DNA of 64,000 nucleotides from Tardiphaga sp. vice304 (GCF_007018905.1 NZ_CP041402.1:5320001-5384000); one strand, 5' to 3'; counted from the stretch's first letter, positions 1 through 10,999 are shown. Program-made: numbers and translations. The notes: generated by a model from the letters alone, not told the origin.

Positions 1-478
1 CGATCTTGTAGGACAGGTCGGCCGGCGTATGGCCGGGCGTGTACAGCGCCTCCACCGTCAGATCACCGATCCGGAACGTTTCGCCATCGACGAACAGATG
101 GTCGAAGTCGCTGCCATCGGTGCGCAAATCCTGGGCGTTGAACACCGGGCGGAAGATCTTCTGCACGTCCTTGATGTGCTCGCCGATTCCGATCTTCGCG
201 CCGGTCTTCGCCTTGATGTAGGGCGCGCCGGACAGATGGTCGGCATGGGCGTGGGTCTCCAGCGCCCATTCGATGGTCAGGCCGTCGTCGGCCGCCGCCT
301 TGAGCATCGCCTCGACGGAGCGCACATCGACGCTGCCGTCGCGGTGGTCGTAGTCGAGCACCGGATCGATCACGGCCGCACGCCGCGTCACGGGATCGCT
401 GACCAGATAGCTGATGGTGTTGGTCGGCTCGTCAAAAAACGCCCTGATGACCGGGCTCGGGGATTTGGATGACGTCAT
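1..478 (-). CDS. MBL-fold metallo-hydrolase, persulfide dioxygenase/Blh-like (partial, runs off the window)
   Basis: The gene is read on the minus strand from an ATG at 478 and stays open to the window edge, so the C-terminus is missing. The visible 159 residues include the metallo-beta-lactamase signature THAHADH and a later TPGHTPAD metal-ligand segment. This layout fits the ETHE1/Blh branch, which oxidises glutathione persulfide or related persulfides in the cytoplasm. It is divergent from a BigR-type repressor and shares its palindromic control region, and a rhodanese and a sulfite exporter lie beyond the repressor. That context supports a role in sulfide detoxification. Family assignment is firm; the exact substrate is inferred. 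Confidence 0.85.
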   Translation of the reverse strand, partial: MTSSKSPSPVIRAFFDEPTNTISYLVSDPVTRRAAVIDPVLDYDHRDGSVDVRSVEAMLKAAADDGLTIEWALETHAHADHLSGAPYIKAKTGAKIGIGEHIKDVQKIFRPVFNAQDLRTDGSDFDHLFVDGETFRIGDLTVEALYTPGHTPADLSYKI

Positions 479-504
479 GTCTCGAACTCCTGTGTCGATT
501 GCTG

Positions 505-547
505 TTGACATTTATATTAGCTTATTCTAAATAAGCAATAGCTAATA
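505..547. promoter_or_regulatory. Divergent promoter with nested palindromic operator, probable BigR/SqrR site
   Basis: An outer inverted repeat TATTAGCT (515-522) / AGCTAATA (540-547) encloses a second palindrome GCTTATT-CTA-AATAAGC (520-536). A TTGACA box sits at 505-510, and TAAATA 17 bases later (528-533) can serve as the -10 toward the repressor gene, so the inner palindrome covers the -10. BigR-type repressors bind AT-rich inverted repeats in exactly this position. The island is AT-rich in otherwise GC-rich DNA and controls both directions. Confidence 0.7.
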
Positions 548-559
548 GATGAGATCACC

Positions 560-886
560 ATGACGGCCAGCCCTTCGCTCGACATTAACGACTTCGCCGC
601 CAACGCCCTTGAGGTGGCCAACACCTTGCGCGCGCTCGGCAACGAGCGGCGGCTGATGATCCTGTGCAAGCTGGTGGAATCCGGCGAGATGACGGTCGGC
701 GCGCTGGTCGAGGCCGTCGGCCTCAGCCAGTCGGCGCTGTCGCAGCACCTCGCGAAAATGCGCGACGAGAACATCGTGACTTTCCGCCGCGACAGCCAGA
801 CCCTCTGGTACCGGATCGCCGACCCTCGCATCGAGCAATTGATGGCCGAACTGCATCGCCTGTTCTGCCGCACCCAACCCGTTTAA
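560..886 (+). CDS. bigR: ArsR-family persulfide-responsive repressor, BigR/SqrR-like
   Basis: A 108-residue winged-helix protein. The recognition helix region reads VEAVGLSQSALSQHLAKM, followed by a beta-wing with RRDSQTLWYRI. Two cysteines, C36 in helix alpha-2 and C103 near the C-terminus, are placed like the pair that forms a tetrasulfide or disulfide bridge in BigR and SqrR; classical metal-binding ArsR motifs such as CxC are absent. The ATG at 560 lies 13 bases after the operator. It likely represses both itself with the downstream rhodanese/exporter genes and the divergent MBL hydrolase, with release on sensing reactive sulfur. The symbol rests on cysteines plus context. Confidence 0.82.
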   Translation: MTASPSLDINDFAANALEVANTLRALGNERRLMILCKLVESGEMTVGALVEAVGLSQSALSQHLAKMRDENIVTFRRDSQTLWYRIADPRIEQLMAELHRLFCRTQPV

Positions 887-900
887 CCCAGGAGTTCAGC

Positions 901-1431
901 ATGACCCTTCCCCACATTTCCCCCGAAAAGGCCCGGCAGATGGTTGCCAGCGGCGCCGTGCTCGTGGATATCCGCGAGGCCGACGAACACGCGCGCAGCC
1001 GCATCGCGCAGGCTCGCCATGAGCCGCTGTCGAAGCTCGGCGCCATCGATCCGGGCGCCGACGCGCCGGCCGTGATCTTCCACTGCAAGTCCGGCGGCCG
1101 GACCGCGGCCAATGTCGAGCGCCTGGCGTCATCGACAGACTGCGAGGCCTTCATCCTCGAAGGCGGCATCGAGGCCTGGAAGAGCGCCGGCCTGCCGGTC
1201 GTCGAGGACAAGAAACAGCCGATCGAAATGATGCGGCAGGTGCAGATCGTCGCCGGTTCAATGGTCGTGACCGGCGCCGTGCTCGGCGCATTGCTGCATC
1301 CCGGCTTCTACGCGCTGTCGGGTTTCGTCGGCGCCGGGCTGGTCTTCGCCGGCGTCTCCGGCACCTGCATGATGGCGAAGGTGCTGGCGCTGGCACCGTG
1401 GAATCGCCGCGCCACGCCGGCGCACGGCTGA
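901..1431 (+). CDS. Rhodanese-domain protein with C-terminal membrane segment (DUF2892-type)
   Basis: A 176-residue protein starting at ATG 901, just after an AGGAG ribosome-binding site and 14 bases after the repressor stop. Residues 5-105 form a rhodanese domain with the active-site loop HCKSGGRT (Cys62), which would carry the persulfide. Residues about 115-165 are hydrophobic and resemble the DUF2892 two-helix membrane unit. It probably moves sulfane sulfur at the inner membrane between the persulfide dioxygenase and the exporter. The same reading frame is open far upstream, but the start at 901 matches the domain boundary and the Shine-Dalgarno sequence. Confidence 0.88.
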   Translation: MTLPHISPEKARQMVASGAVLVDIREADEHARSRIAQARHEPLSKLGAIDPGADAPAVIFHCKSGGRTAANVERLASSTDCEAFILEGGIEAWKSAGLPVVEDKKQPIEMMRQVQIVAGSMVVTGAVLGALLHPGFYALSGFVGAGLVFAGVSGTCMMAKVLALAPWNRRATPAHG

Positions 1432-1444
1432 ACGAGGTCTCACG

Positions 1445-2239
1445 ATGCTGATGACTGCCGCTGACATCGCGACGCTGTTGTCCGGCGGGCTGGTCGGTTT
1501 CGTGCTGGCCGTGGTCGGCGGCGGCGGCTCGATCCTCGCCGTGCCGCTGCTGGTCTACGGGGTCGGCGTCGCCTCGCCGCATGTCGCGATCGGCACCAGC
1601 GCGGTTGCGGTGGCGGTCAGCGCCTTCGCCAACATGCTGTCGCACTGGCGCGCCGGCAATGTCCGCTGGCCCTGCGCCATCGTGTTCTCGCTGGCCGGCA
1701 TCGTCGGCGCCTTCGCCGGCTCTGCCGTCGCCAAGCAGGTGGACGGCCAGAAGCTGCTGGTGCTGTTCGGCCTGTTGATGATCGCGATCGGCGCCTTGAT
1801 GCTGCACCGGCGCGGCGGCGGCGGCGATGCTGCCATCCGCCTCACCAAGGCCACCGCGCGAAAACTGCTGCCGATGCTGGTCGGCATCGGCTTTGCCGTC
1901 GGCATTCTGTCGGGCTTCTTCGGGATCGGCGGCGGCTTCCTGATCGTGCCGGGCCTGATGCTGGCGACCGGCATGCCGATGAATGCGGCGATCGGCACCT
2001 CGCTGGTGGCCGTCGTCGCTTTCGGCGCCTCGACCGCCGCGAGCTATTCGTTCTCCGGCCTGACCGACTGGAGACTGGCGGCGATCTTCATCGCCGGCGG
2101 CCTGCTCGGCGGCTTCGCCGGCATTGCGGCCGGCCGACTGATCGGCGCGCATGACCGCGTGTTGCGCTCCGTCTTCGCCGGCGTGGTGATCGTCACCGGC
2201 GGCTACGTCTGCATCCGCGGCGCGCTGCAATTCATGTGA
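1445..2239 (+). CDS. TauE/SafE-family sulfite/sulfonate exporter
   Basis: A 264-residue polytopic membrane protein with about eight hydrophobic helices and an internal duplication: GGGGSILAVPLLVYG near residue 25 and FGIGGGFLIVPGLML near residue 158 are the paired glycine-rich motifs of the TauE/SafE family. The gene starts 14 bases after the rhodanese stop and is the last gene of the BigR-type operon. It likely exports sulfite or another oxidised product of persulfide metabolism. The family is clear; the transported ion is inferred from context. Confidence 0.88.
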   Translation: MLMTAADIATLLSGGLVGFVLAVVGGGGSILAVPLLVYGVGVASPHVAIGTSAVAVAVSAFANMLSHWRAGNVRWPCAIVFSLAGIVGAFAGSAVAKQVDGQKLLVLFGLLMIAIGALMLHRRGGGGDAAIRLTKATARKLLPMLVGIGFAVGILSGFFGIGGGFLIVPGLMLATGMPMNAAIGTSLVAVVAFGASTAASYSFSGLTDWRLAAIFIAGGLLGGFAGIAAGRLIGAHDRVLRSVFAGVVIVTGGYVCIRGALQFM

Positions 2240-2251
2240 GTGGCATCAACA

Positions 2252-2278
2252 AAAAGGCGGCTCGATGAGCCGCCTTTT
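2252..2278. terminator. Bidirectional intrinsic terminator
   Basis: A perfect 12-bp stem, AAAAGGCGGCTC / GAGCCGCCTTTT, with a GAT loop. Its ends give a T-run on both strands. It lies between the convergent TauE/SafE-type gene and pckA and can terminate both. Confidence 0.9.
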
Positions 2279-2302
2279 CAATCGTGACGATAGCGGCGAA
2301 AA

Positions 2303-3916
<1,614 letters not shown>

Positions 3917-4096
3917 GAAGTATCCTCCTTGAGTCCGCGGTCACCACCGGTCGCCTGTCACCAGGCACCGTCAGCCGCGGTAGGCTTCAATATAGACCGT
4001 CTGGTCACGGTCGGGCGACCTAATAGTGGGCAGCGTGGGGGGAAACAAGACGGAACGGTCATATTTGGTTTTTCGGGTGGCCCGCCTTGATGTCGC

Positions 4097-4834
4097 TCAA
4101 TCCGGGATCGCCCGCGCCTGTTCCGCCAGTTCGCGCAGCACCGCGCGCAAGGCGGCAGGCGTGTCGATCCGTCGCGGGAAGTTCAGCCGCTGCACCATGG
4201 CACCGCCTTGCAGATCGAGTCCGTCGGGATCGCAGCCGGTGCACGACCAGTCGCCCGGCGCCGCTCCCAGCAATCGGGTGGCATAGAGGCCAAGCGCATC
4301 GCGGTGGTCAGCGTTCATATGCGCCACGGCGCCCTGCTCCGCCTCCAGCATCGCCGCGGCGCCGGTCAGGTCGGTCAGAAACTCGTCGGGCGAAAGATCG
4401 TGGATCCGGCCGAAGCCGGCGACCAGATGCGCGCCGCTGGGCACAATCCTGAAGAACGAAAAGTCCTTGAAGTCGACGAACATCTCCGCCGACGGGTGCA
4501 CCGCGAGATACCGCTGCCGCAGCGCCAGCGCCGCGTCGCCTTCGGCCTGCTGCGCCGTGCCGGCCAGCATGATGCGTGCGCCCTGCAGGGGATCGCCGGG
4601 CGCGCGCTCGTCGAGCATCAGGGACACCCTGGGGTCCGCCAACAGGTTTGTCGTGTGCACTGCAAGACGCGAGATCAGCAGGATCGGCGCGCCGTCGGCG
4701 GCGCTGGCGACGTTCACCAGCGAACAATACGGATCACCTTTCGGTGGCCGTAGCGTCGCCAGCGCGCCCTGCCGGCTGCGTCGCAACAGCGACCGGGCCA
4801 GTGCCGCGGGGTCGAAACCGGGGGTCGGCTGCAT
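4097..4834 (-). CDS. HugZ-like haem-binding protein (PNPOx-like split barrel plus DUF2470)
   Basis: A 245-residue cytoplasmic protein. Residues about 8-150 are a pyridoxamine-5-phosphate-oxidase-like split barrel ([18 protein letters not shown]). Residues about 165-240 form the DUF2470 domain, with the [10 protein letters not shown] motif seen in HugZ and HutZ proteins that bind or degrade haem. It has no flavin-specific residues I can identify with certainty. It is transcribed alone, upstream of pckA in the same direction and divergent from chvI. A role in haem or iron use is inferred from the family; other PNPOx-like activities are possible. Confidence 0.82.
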   Translation of the reverse strand: MQPTPGFDPAALARSLLRRSRQGALATLRPPKGDPYCSLVNVASAADGAPILLISRLAVHTTNLLADPRVSLMLDERAPGDPLQGARIMLAGTAQQAEGDAALALRQRYLAVHPSAEMFVDFKDFSFFRIVPSGAHLVAGFGRIHDLSPDEFLTDLTGAAAMLEAEQGAVAHMNADHRDALGLYATRLLGAAPGDWSCTGCDPDGLDLQGGAMVQRLNFPRRIDTPAALRAVLRELAEQARAIPD

Positions 4835-5050
4835 CGGCTAAATCCAGAATTTCATTGCACTAACTGCCTTTTTCTCGGCCCACGGAGTGGCTATAGGGAA
4901 ATGGAACCCATCCCCAGCTCATACGTTCAATGGAACTCGGCCACATTTCAGCCCAGCTTGCATTGCTCGTTGACTGTGTTCTTAAGGCCACCTCTCTCGA
5001 CGGATCGTCGAATCTTCGCCTCCGTCACTCCCGCTTCGGAAAGCAGGCTC

Positions 5051-5752
5051 ATGCCCACAATCGCTCTGGTCGACGACGACCGCAACATTCTCACATCCGT
5101 GTCGATCGCGCTGGAGGCCGAGGGCTACCGCATCATGACCTATACGGATGGCGCGTCGGCCCTCGACGGCTTCCGCACCAGCCCGCCCGATCTGGCGATC
5201 CTCGACATTAAGATGCCGCGCATGGACGGTATGGAGACACTGCGCCGGCTGCGCCAGAAGTCGGATCTGCCGGTGATCTTCCTGACCTCGAAGGACGAGG
5301 AGATCGACGAATTGTTCGGCCTCAAGATGGGTGCCGACGATTTCATCCGCAAACCGTTCTCGCAGCGCCTGCTGGTCGAGCGCGTCAAGGCGGTGCTGCG
5401 CCGCGCCGCCCCGAAGGATCCAGCCGCCCCGCCGAAGGAAACCGACGCTAAGGCGCTCGACCGCGGGTTGCTGCGGATGGACCCGGAACGCCATACCTGC
5501 ACCTGGAAGAACGAGCCGGTCACCCTGACCGTCACCGAATTCCTGATCCTGCAGGCGCTGGCGACCCGTCCCGGCGTGGTCAAGAGCCGCAACGCCCTGA
5601 TGGACGCCGCCTATGACGACCAGGTCTATGTCGATGACCGCACCATCGACAGCCACATCAAGCGGCTTCGCAAGAAGTTCAAGGTGGTCGACGACGACTT
5701 CGAGATGATCGAGACCCTGTACGGTGTCGGCTACCGCTTCAAGGAAACCTGA
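5051..5752 (+). CDS. chvI: OmpR-family response regulator ChvI
   Basis: A 233-residue response regulator. Residues 1-120 are the receiver domain, with the acidic pocket DDD near residue 8, phospho-acceptor D52 (ILDIKMP) and the conserved lysine in IRKPF. Residues about 135-230 are the winged-helix DNA-binding domain ending in GVGYRFKET. The frame is open upstream to 4901, but the ATG at 5051 begins the receiver fold directly. It pairs with the sensor kinase 56 bases downstream. ChvI regulates envelope, acid-stress and exopolysaccharide genes in Rhizobiales. Confidence 0.95.
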   Translation: MPTIALVDDDRNILTSVSIALEAEGYRIMTYTDGASALDGFRTSPPDLAILDIKMPRMDGMETLRRLRQKSDLPVIFLTSKDEEIDELFGLKMGADDFIRKPFSQRLLVERVKAVLRRAAPKDPAAPPKETDAKALDRGLLRMDPERHTCTWKNEPVTLTVTEFLILQALATRPGVVKSRNALMDAAYDDQVYVDDRTIDSHIKRLRKKFKVVDDDFEMIETLYGVGYRFKET

Positions 5753-5808
5753 TCGGACCGGCGCGCAGCCGCGGATGGGGCCTGACGGCCCCGCCGCCGT
5801 GGCGTAGA

Positions 5809-7671
5809 TTGCGCCTGCTCGCGCGGGCGGCGCGGCGTCGTGCACACAAACAGGCAGGCTTGGTTTTGCTGGATCGAACGCAGCCCGATGGCAACCCGGA
5901 TGTCGATGGCCCCGCGCCGTCGCAGCCGGACTCCGACATCGGAACCCCCGTGCGGGCCTGGCAGCGGCCGTTGAACTGGCTGCGCAGCCTGCGGCAGTAC
6001 TTCGTCGCGCTGACCTTCTCCAGCCTGACCCGCCGCATCGTGTCGCTGAATCTGCTCGGCCTGGTCGCCCTCGTGACCAGTATTCTCTATCTGTCGCAGT
6101 TCCGCGCCGGCCTGATCGATGCCCGCGCGCAGAGCCTGCTGGTCCAGGCCGAGATCATCGCCGGCGCGATCGCGGCCTCGGCGACGGTCGAGACCAACAC
6201 CATCACCATCGATCCCGACCGGCTGCTCGACCTCAAGCCCGGCGAGACCTATGGCGCGCCGGATGAGTTTTCCGGGCTGGACTTCCCGATCAACCCGGAA
6301 CGCGTCGCCCCCGTGTTGCGCCAGTTGATTTCGCCGACCAAGACCCGGGCGCGCATCTATGACCGCGACGGCGTCCTGATCCTCGACAGCCGCAGCCAGT
6401 TCGCGCGCGGCGACGTGATGCGTTTCGAACTGCCGCCCCCCAATAGCGAAAAACCCGGCTTCGCCGAGCGCGCCATGATCGGGGTGCGGACCTGGCTGAA
6501 CCGCGGCGACCTGCCTTTGTACCGCGAACTCGGCCCGGAGAACGGCAACGGCTATCAGGAAGTGACGCAGTCGCTCGACGGCGTGAAAAGCAGCATGGTT
6601 CGGATCAACGAACGCGGCGAGGTGATCGTCTCGGTGGCCGTCCCGGTGCAGCGGTTTCGCGCGGTGCGGGGCGCGCTGATGCTGTCGACCCAGGGCGACG
6701 ATATCGACCAGATGGTCACCGCCGAGCGCCTCGCGATCCTGAAAGTGTTCGCGGTGGCCGCCGTGGTGATGATCGTGCTGTCGCTGCTGCTGGCGTCCAC
6801 CATTGCCGGCCCGGTTCGCCGCCTCGCCGACTCGGCCGAGCGCGTCCGCCGCCGCATCCGCCACCGCGTCGAAATCCCCGACTTCACCGACCGCCGCGAT
6901 GAGATCGGCCACCTCTCCGGCGCGCTGCGCGACATGACCGACGCGCTGTACAACCGCATCGAGGCGATCGAGACCTTCGCCGCCGACGTCTCGCACGAGT
7001 TGAAGAACCCGCTGACCTCGCTGCGCTCCGCGGTGGAGACGCTGCCGCTGGCCAAAAACGAGAACAGCCGCGGCCGGCTGCTGGCGGTGATCGAACACGA
7101 CGTCAGGCGGCTCGACCGGCTGATCTCCGATATTTCGGATGCCAGCCGGCTCGACGCTGAACTGCAGCGCAACGACGTCGCCCCGGTGGATGTGCGGCGG
7201 CTTCTGACGACGCTGACCGGCGTCGCCAACGAGACCAAGCTCGGCCACGACGTCGGCGTCGAATTGCGCTTCGAGGGTGCGGCCTCCGATACGTTTTCGG
7301 TGCCCGGCCATGATTCGCGGCTGTTTCAGGTCATTACCAACCTCGTCACCAATGCGCAGTCGTTCTCGACGCCTGGCAGCAAGGTCCGGATCGTGTGCCG
7401 GCGGCTCAAGGCCGACATCGAGATCCTGGTCGATGATGACGGCCCGGGCATCGAGCCCGATGCGCTGGAGCGGATCTTCGAACGCTTTTACACCGACCGG
7501 CCGCACCAGGGTTTCGGCCAGAATTCCGGGCTCGGTCTGTCGATCTCCAAACAGATCGTCGAGGCACACCGCGGAAAAATCTGGGCGGAGAACCGGATTG
7601 GCCCGGTCGATGCCGACGGCCAGATCGAGGTCCACGGCGCCCGCTTCGTCGTCCGGTTGCCGGCGACATGA
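5809..7671 (+). CDS. chvG: Sensor histidine kinase ChvG (ExoS)
   Basis: A membrane sensor kinase of up to 620 residues. A first helix near residues 80-98 (IVSLNLLGLVALVTSILYL), a large periplasmic domain to about residue 315 and a second helix (VAAVVMIVLSLLLAS) lead into HAMP. The dimerisation motif FAADVSHELKNPLTSL has the phosphorylated His near residue 396, and N, G1 and G2 boxes (NLVTNA, DDDGPGI, GLGLSISKQ) complete the ATPase. The first usable codon is TTG at 5809; a later TTG/GTG start around residues 15-20 is equally possible because the first 40 residues are poorly conserved. It overlaps hprK by four bases. Confidence 0.93.
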   Translation: MRLLARAARRRAHKQAGLVLLDRTQPDGNPDVDGPAPSQPDSDIGTPVRAWQRPLNWLRSLRQYFVALTFSSLTRRIVSLNLLGLVALVTSILYLSQFRAGLIDARAQSLLVQAEIIAGAIAASATVETNTITIDPDRLLDLKPGETYGAPDEFSGLDFPINPERVAPVLRQLISPTKTRARIYDRDGVLILDSRSQFARGDVMRFELPPPNSEKPGFAERAMIGVRTWLNRGDLPLYRELGPENGNGYQEVTQSLDGVKSSMVRINERGEVIVSVAVPVQRFRAVRGALMLSTQGDDIDQMVTAERLAILKVFAVAAVVMIVLSLLLASTIAGPVRRLADSAERVRRRIRHRVEIPDFTDRRDEIGHLSGALRDMTDALYNRIEAIETFAADVSHELKNPLTSLRSAVETLPLAKNENSRGRLLAVIEHDVRRLDRLISDISDASRLDAELQRNDVAPVDVRRLLTTLTGVANETKLGHDVGVELRFEGAASDTFSVPGHDSRLFQVITNLVTNAQSFSTPGSKVRIVCRRLKADIEILVDDDGPGIEPDALERIFERFYTDRPHQGFGQNSGLGLSISKQIVEAHRGKIWAENRIGPVDADGQIEVHGARFVVRLPAT

Positions 7672-8192
7672 GCGCGTCGAGCCCCACGGTCCATGCCTCG
7701 GCCGTGCTGATCGGCGACCGCGCCGTGCTGGTCCGCGGTCCCTCCGGCGCCGGCAAGTCGCGGCTGGTGCTGGAGCTGATCTGGGCCGGACAGGCCGGGC
7801 CGCTCGACGCCGCGTTACTGGTCGGCGATGACCGGGTCCACCTCGAGGCGCGAGAGGGCCGGCTGTGGGTGCGCCCGGCAACCCAACTGGCCGGGCTGAT
7901 CGAGGTGCGCGGCCTCGGCCTCCGCCGGCTCGATCACGCGGCGAGCGCCATTGTCGGATGGGTGGTCGATCTCGATGCCCCGGACGCCGCACGGTTGCCG
8001 GAACCTTCCGCGCTGCGGACCGTCATCGACGGCGTCGAACTGCCGAGAATTCCCGTCGGGGCCGGCTATTCGGCGCTGCTGCTGGTCATGGCCGCCCTGA
8101 CCACGACCGAGGGTGCGACATCCCAGCAGGTCCAGGACGATTGCTCAAAGGGAATTGGTAACCATATTAGTCCCACTATCGCCACCGACTAG
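7668..8192 (+). CDS. hprK: HPr kinase/phosphorylase, short alphaproteobacterial form
   Basis: A 174-residue protein with the P-loop GPSGAGKSRL near residue 25 and the HprK signature around VRGLGL. It lacks the N-terminal domain of Gram-positive HprK, as is normal in alphaproteobacteria. It would phosphorylate HPr on the regulatory serine, here Ser70 of the HPr two genes downstream. Its start codon overlaps the chvG stop (ATGA), indicating translational coupling between the two-component system and PTS regulation. Confidence 0.93.
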   Translation: MSASSPTVHASAVLIGDRAVLVRGPSGAGKSRLVLELIWAGQAGPLDAALLVGDDRVHLEAREGRLWVRPATQLAGLIEVRGLGLRRLDHAASAIVGWVVDLDAPDAARLPEPSALRTVIDGVELPRIPVGAGYSALLLVMAALTTTEGATSQQVQDDCSKGIGNHISPTIATD

Positions 8193-8321
8193 ACCCGCAA
8201 CCGCTTCCGATAGATGGTATTTTAAGGGAGAATTGCGAAGAGTCCCCTTGCAAGCGGGCTCTGGATGGTCAAAGTGGCCCTTTCGTGCGGCGCACCAAGC
8301 AGCGCCCACGAGGAGTTTCCT

Positions 8322-8723
8322 ATGATTGGTCTAGTACTTGTGACCCACGGGCGCCTTGCCGACGAGTTCAAGGCGGCGCTTGAGCACGTGATGGGTCCAC
8401 AGAAGCAAATCGAAGCCGTCACCATCGGCGCAGAGGATGATTCCGATTTATGTCGCAGCGACATTATCGATGCGGTCGCCCGCGTCGATAGCGGCGCCGG
8501 GGTCGCTATCCTGACGGATATGTTCGGCGGCACCCCGTCGAACCTGGCGATCTCCTGCATGAGCCGGCCGAAGGTCGAAGTGCTGGCCGGTATCAACCTG
8601 CCGATGCTGGTCAAACTCGCCAAGGTGCGCGCCGACATGCCCCTGCCGGAGGCGATTGCCGCGGCACAGGAGGCCGGCCGTAAATACGTCACCATCGCCA
8701 GCCGGGTTCTGGCCGGCAAATGA
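8322..8723 (+). CDS. PTS mannose-type EIIA component
   Basis: A 133-residue EIIA(Man) domain. The N-terminus IGLVLVTHGRLADEF carries the phosphorylatable His9, and DMFGGTPSNL is the second family signature. The ATG at 8322 follows an AGGAG site; an in-frame ATG at 8265 would add 19 residues unlike the family. No EIIB/EIIC genes are nearby, so this is a regulatory EIIA rather than part of a sugar permease. The stop overlaps the HPr start. Confidence 0.94.
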   Translation: MIGLVLVTHGRLADEFKAALEHVMGPQKQIEAVTIGAEDDSDLCRSDIIDAVARVDSGAGVAILTDMFGGTPSNLAISCMSRPKVEVLAGINLPMLVKLAKVRADMPLPEAIAAAQEAGRKYVTIASRVLAGK

Positions 8724-9058
8724 CCGACGGGACCGACCAGGCAAGTTCGAACGGCGGCGAGACCGCGCCCGATGCAGCGTCGTCAGCCGGCGGCGTGTCC
8801 CGCGAAATCCCCATTATCAACAAGCGTGGCCTGCATGCGCGGGCCTCCGCCAAATTCGTGCAGATGGTCGAGCGCTTCAATGCCGAGGTCACCGTGACCC
8901 GCAATGGCGAAGAGGTCGGCGGCACCTCGATCATGGGCCTGATGATGCTGTCCGCCGGGCCCGGAACCACCATCCTGGTGTCCGCCAAGGGCGCCGAAGC
9001 GCAAGCCGCCCTCGACGCCATCACGGAACTGGTCGGCAACAAGTTCGGCGAAGAATAG
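8720..9058 (+). CDS. ptsH: HPr family phosphocarrier with N-terminal extension
   Basis: A 112-residue HPr. The catalytic site is KRGLHARAS with His39, and the HprK target is Ser70 in GGTSIMGLMML, 31 residues later exactly as His15/Ser46 in model HPr proteins. An extra 25-residue Ala/Ser/Gly-rich N-terminal tail precedes the fold. It overlaps the EIIA gene by four bases (ATGA). It would pass phosphate from an EI-Ntr enzyme encoded elsewhere to EIIA proteins, with Ser phosphorylation by the linked hprK. Confidence 0.95.
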   Translation: MTDGTDQASSNGGETAPDAASSAGGVSREIPIINKRGLHARASAKFVQMVERFNAEVTVTRNGEEVGGTSIMGLMMLSAGPGTTILVSAKGAEAQAALDAITELVGNKFGEE

Positions 9059-9069
9059 AATTTCTTGCT

Positions 9070-9236
9070 TCCCTCTCCCCCGCGCGAAGCGAAGCTTCGC
9101 TAGGTGGGAGAGGGTGGACGCGCGCCAGCGCGGCCGGGTGAGGGGTCGCCACAATCTCCGGGCTTGTTCAATCCCCCTCATCCGTCACGGCCTTCGGCCG
9201 TGCCACCTTCTCCCACAAGGGGAGAAGGAAGAAAAA
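9070..9236. repeat. Palindromic intergenic repeat unit (REP-like), two hairpins
   Basis: Two inverted repeats fill the gap between convergent genes. The first pairs CCCTCTCCC with GGGAGAGGG around 9071-9116. The second contains CACGGCC-TTC-GGCCGTG at 9186-9202, followed by CTTCTCCC / GGGGAGAAGG. Related CTCTCCCC/GGGGAGAG palindromes recur at 52511-52620, so this is a dispersed family. It may also act as a terminator for ptsH and the facing gene. Confidence 0.65.
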
Positions 9237-9241
9237 GGGAC

Positions 9242-10876
9242 CTACCTTCCCGGCGGCACGATCACCACGTTCCACTTCGTCGCGGCACTGGCCTGGCCCT
9301 TGAAGAAATGCCGCGTCGAGACCACGATCCTCTCGCCGTTCGCGGCGTTTTCCCTCATCCATTGGTCGCACATCGCCTGCTTCCAGTCGTCGATCTGGCA
9401 GATGCCGATGAAGCCCTCGCGCTTGGCCTCTTCCAGCGACGTCAGGCCGGACGGCCACGGCTCGTAGGGCGTCAGCGGCATCGGATGGTCGGGGCTGTAG
9501 AAGGTCATCTGCTCGCCGACGTCGGTGTAGCCGGCGGCCACCTTCCACGGCGAATGGAAGCGCGCGTGCCAGATCTCGGTGAGCTGGCGGGAGAGCTGCG
9601 AATACGAGATGTGGGTGAAGCGGCCCTCGGCATCGTGCGGCAGCGTGGCGATGGCGATCTGCGGCGCCAGCACCAGGGTCAACAGCGTCAGCACCAGCCA
9701 GATCGCGGCGAGTCGCACCACGGCAGCCCCCGGCACCCGCAGCGAGGGGATCGCGACCACGGCCAGCGGCACCAGGAAAAACAGCGAAATGCCCCAGTCG
9801 GTCTTCAGATAGACGTTGAATGCCAGCGCGCCGAGCGGCGGCCCGACCGCGACGATGCCCTGGATCAGCCAGATGTTCAGCGCCTGATCGCGCCGGACGC
9901 CCTGATTGTCACGCATCGACCACGGCTCGGCCAGGAACGCGCGGGGATCCTGCCACGGCAGCTTCCAGCGGCGCGGGCTCCACGCCAGCGCCAGCGCGGC
10001 CAGCACCAGCGGAAGTGCCAGCAGCGCGCCATTGTGGCCGAGATAGCCCAGCACCAGTTGCACGCTCTGCAGATGGCTGGAGATCGCATAGGTCCCGCCG
10101 GCATAGAGGAACGGCGCAAAATTCACCTGCTTGAGCCAGATGCCATGCGGTATCATCAAGGCGGCCAGCGTCACGATCGCCGCCCATGGTGCCGGGGAAC
10201 GCAGGAACAGCATCCGCGCCGGATGGATCAGCGCGGCGAGGCCGATCGCGCCGATCATCGTCACCACCCAGTATTTCGTCATCAGCGCCAGCGCGCCGGC
10301 CGCACCCAGCAGGATGCCCGAGCGCAACGTTCGCTTGTCGAAGGCGTCCAGATAGGCCAGCACCAGCAGCGGCAGCGTCACCAGTTGCAGCAGATCGGGA
10401 TTGTATTTGAAGCCCTTGAAATTGAAGATCGGATAGAGCGCCAGCATCACCACCACGAGAAAGGCGCGGCGGCGATCGACCACGCGCAAGGCGATCTGCC
10501 AGCAGATCATCATGCCGACGCTGACCGTGGCCATCGCCAGACCAAAGGTCGCCCAGTCGGTCGGCGGAAACACGTCGAACCAGGCCCCCGCGACCCAGCC
10601 CGACAGCGGCGGATGCTTGCCATAGCCCAGCAGCAGCTTCTGGCCCCAGGCGTAGCCCTCGGCGACGTCGAAATGCACGTCCTGCGCGGCCTTCAACTGG
10701 GTCAGGATCGCGGTCCACAGCACGCCATGCGCCAGCGCGAAGCCGGCGACCAGCCACGTCGCGAGGCGCTCGTGCCGGGCCCAGGCGATCAGCCGCGCCG
10801 CGCCGCGACGGCCGAACCCGCGGCGGCGAAGACGAGAGATTGGCGGGGCAACGGCGCGTCGAACAGCTTTCTTCAT
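9242..10876 (-). CDS. Glycosyltransferase family 39 (ArnT/PMT-like) membrane protein
   Basis: A 544-residue polytopic protein with about ten hydrophobic segments. The first periplasmic loop contains [14 protein letters not shown] and KHPPLSGW, matching the acidic catalytic loop of GT39 enzymes that use polyprenyl-phosphate sugars. A soluble periplasmic C-terminal domain follows the last helix (from about residue 400). Such enzymes glycosylate lipid A, hopanoids or proteins at the periplasmic face. The acceptor is not deducible: no linked sugar-donor genes are present. It is convergent with ptsH and divergent from lepA. Confidence 0.87.
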   Translation of the reverse strand: MKKAVRRAVAPPISRLRRRGFGRRGAARLIAWARHERLATWLVAGFALAHGVLWTAILTQLKAAQDVHFDVAEGYAWGQKLLLGYGKHPPLSGWVAGAWFDVFPPTDWATFGLAMATVSVGMMICWQIALRVVDRRRAFLVVVMLALYPIFNFKGFKYNPDLLQLVTLPLLVLAYLDAFDKRTLRSGILLGAAGALALMTKYWVVTMIGAIGLAALIHPARMLFLRSPAPWAAIVTLAALMIPHGIWLKQVNFAPFLYAGGTYAISSHLQSVQLVLGYLGHNGALLALPLVLAALALAWSPRRWKLPWQDPRAFLAEPWSMRDNQGVRRDQALNIWLIQGIVAVGPPLGALAFNVYLKTDWGISLFFLVPLAVVAIPSLRVPGAAVVRLAAIWLVLTLLTLVLAPQIAIATLPHDAEGRFTHISYSQLSRQLTEIWHARFHSPWKVAAGYTDVGEQMTFYSPDHPMPLTPYEPWPSGLTSLEEAKREGFIGICQIDDWKQAMCDQWMRENAANGERIVVSTRHFFKGQASAATKWNVVIVPPGR

Positions 10877-10999
10877 GTGCCCTGCCTAGCGCGTTTCCGC
10901 CGGCGGGGAAATCAGGATGCCGTGAGGCCGCAGCCCCGGAATCGGCTGGAAAAGCGCAATAAGGTTGCCGCAAGGGGGCGCGAATGCTATCCCGCGCGC

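Noticed and set aside
5731..7992. 753-codon minus-strand open frame opposite chvG
   Set aside because: It mirrors the chvG/hprK coding strand in high-GC DNA and has no recognisable domain; ChvG motifs are on the plus strand.
9104..10999. Long in-frame N-terminal extension of LepA
   Set aside because: The frame is open but lies antisense to the GT39 gene, is Arg/His/Gln-rich as expected for a shadow of GC-rich coding DNA, and LepA has its normal N-terminus at 11000.
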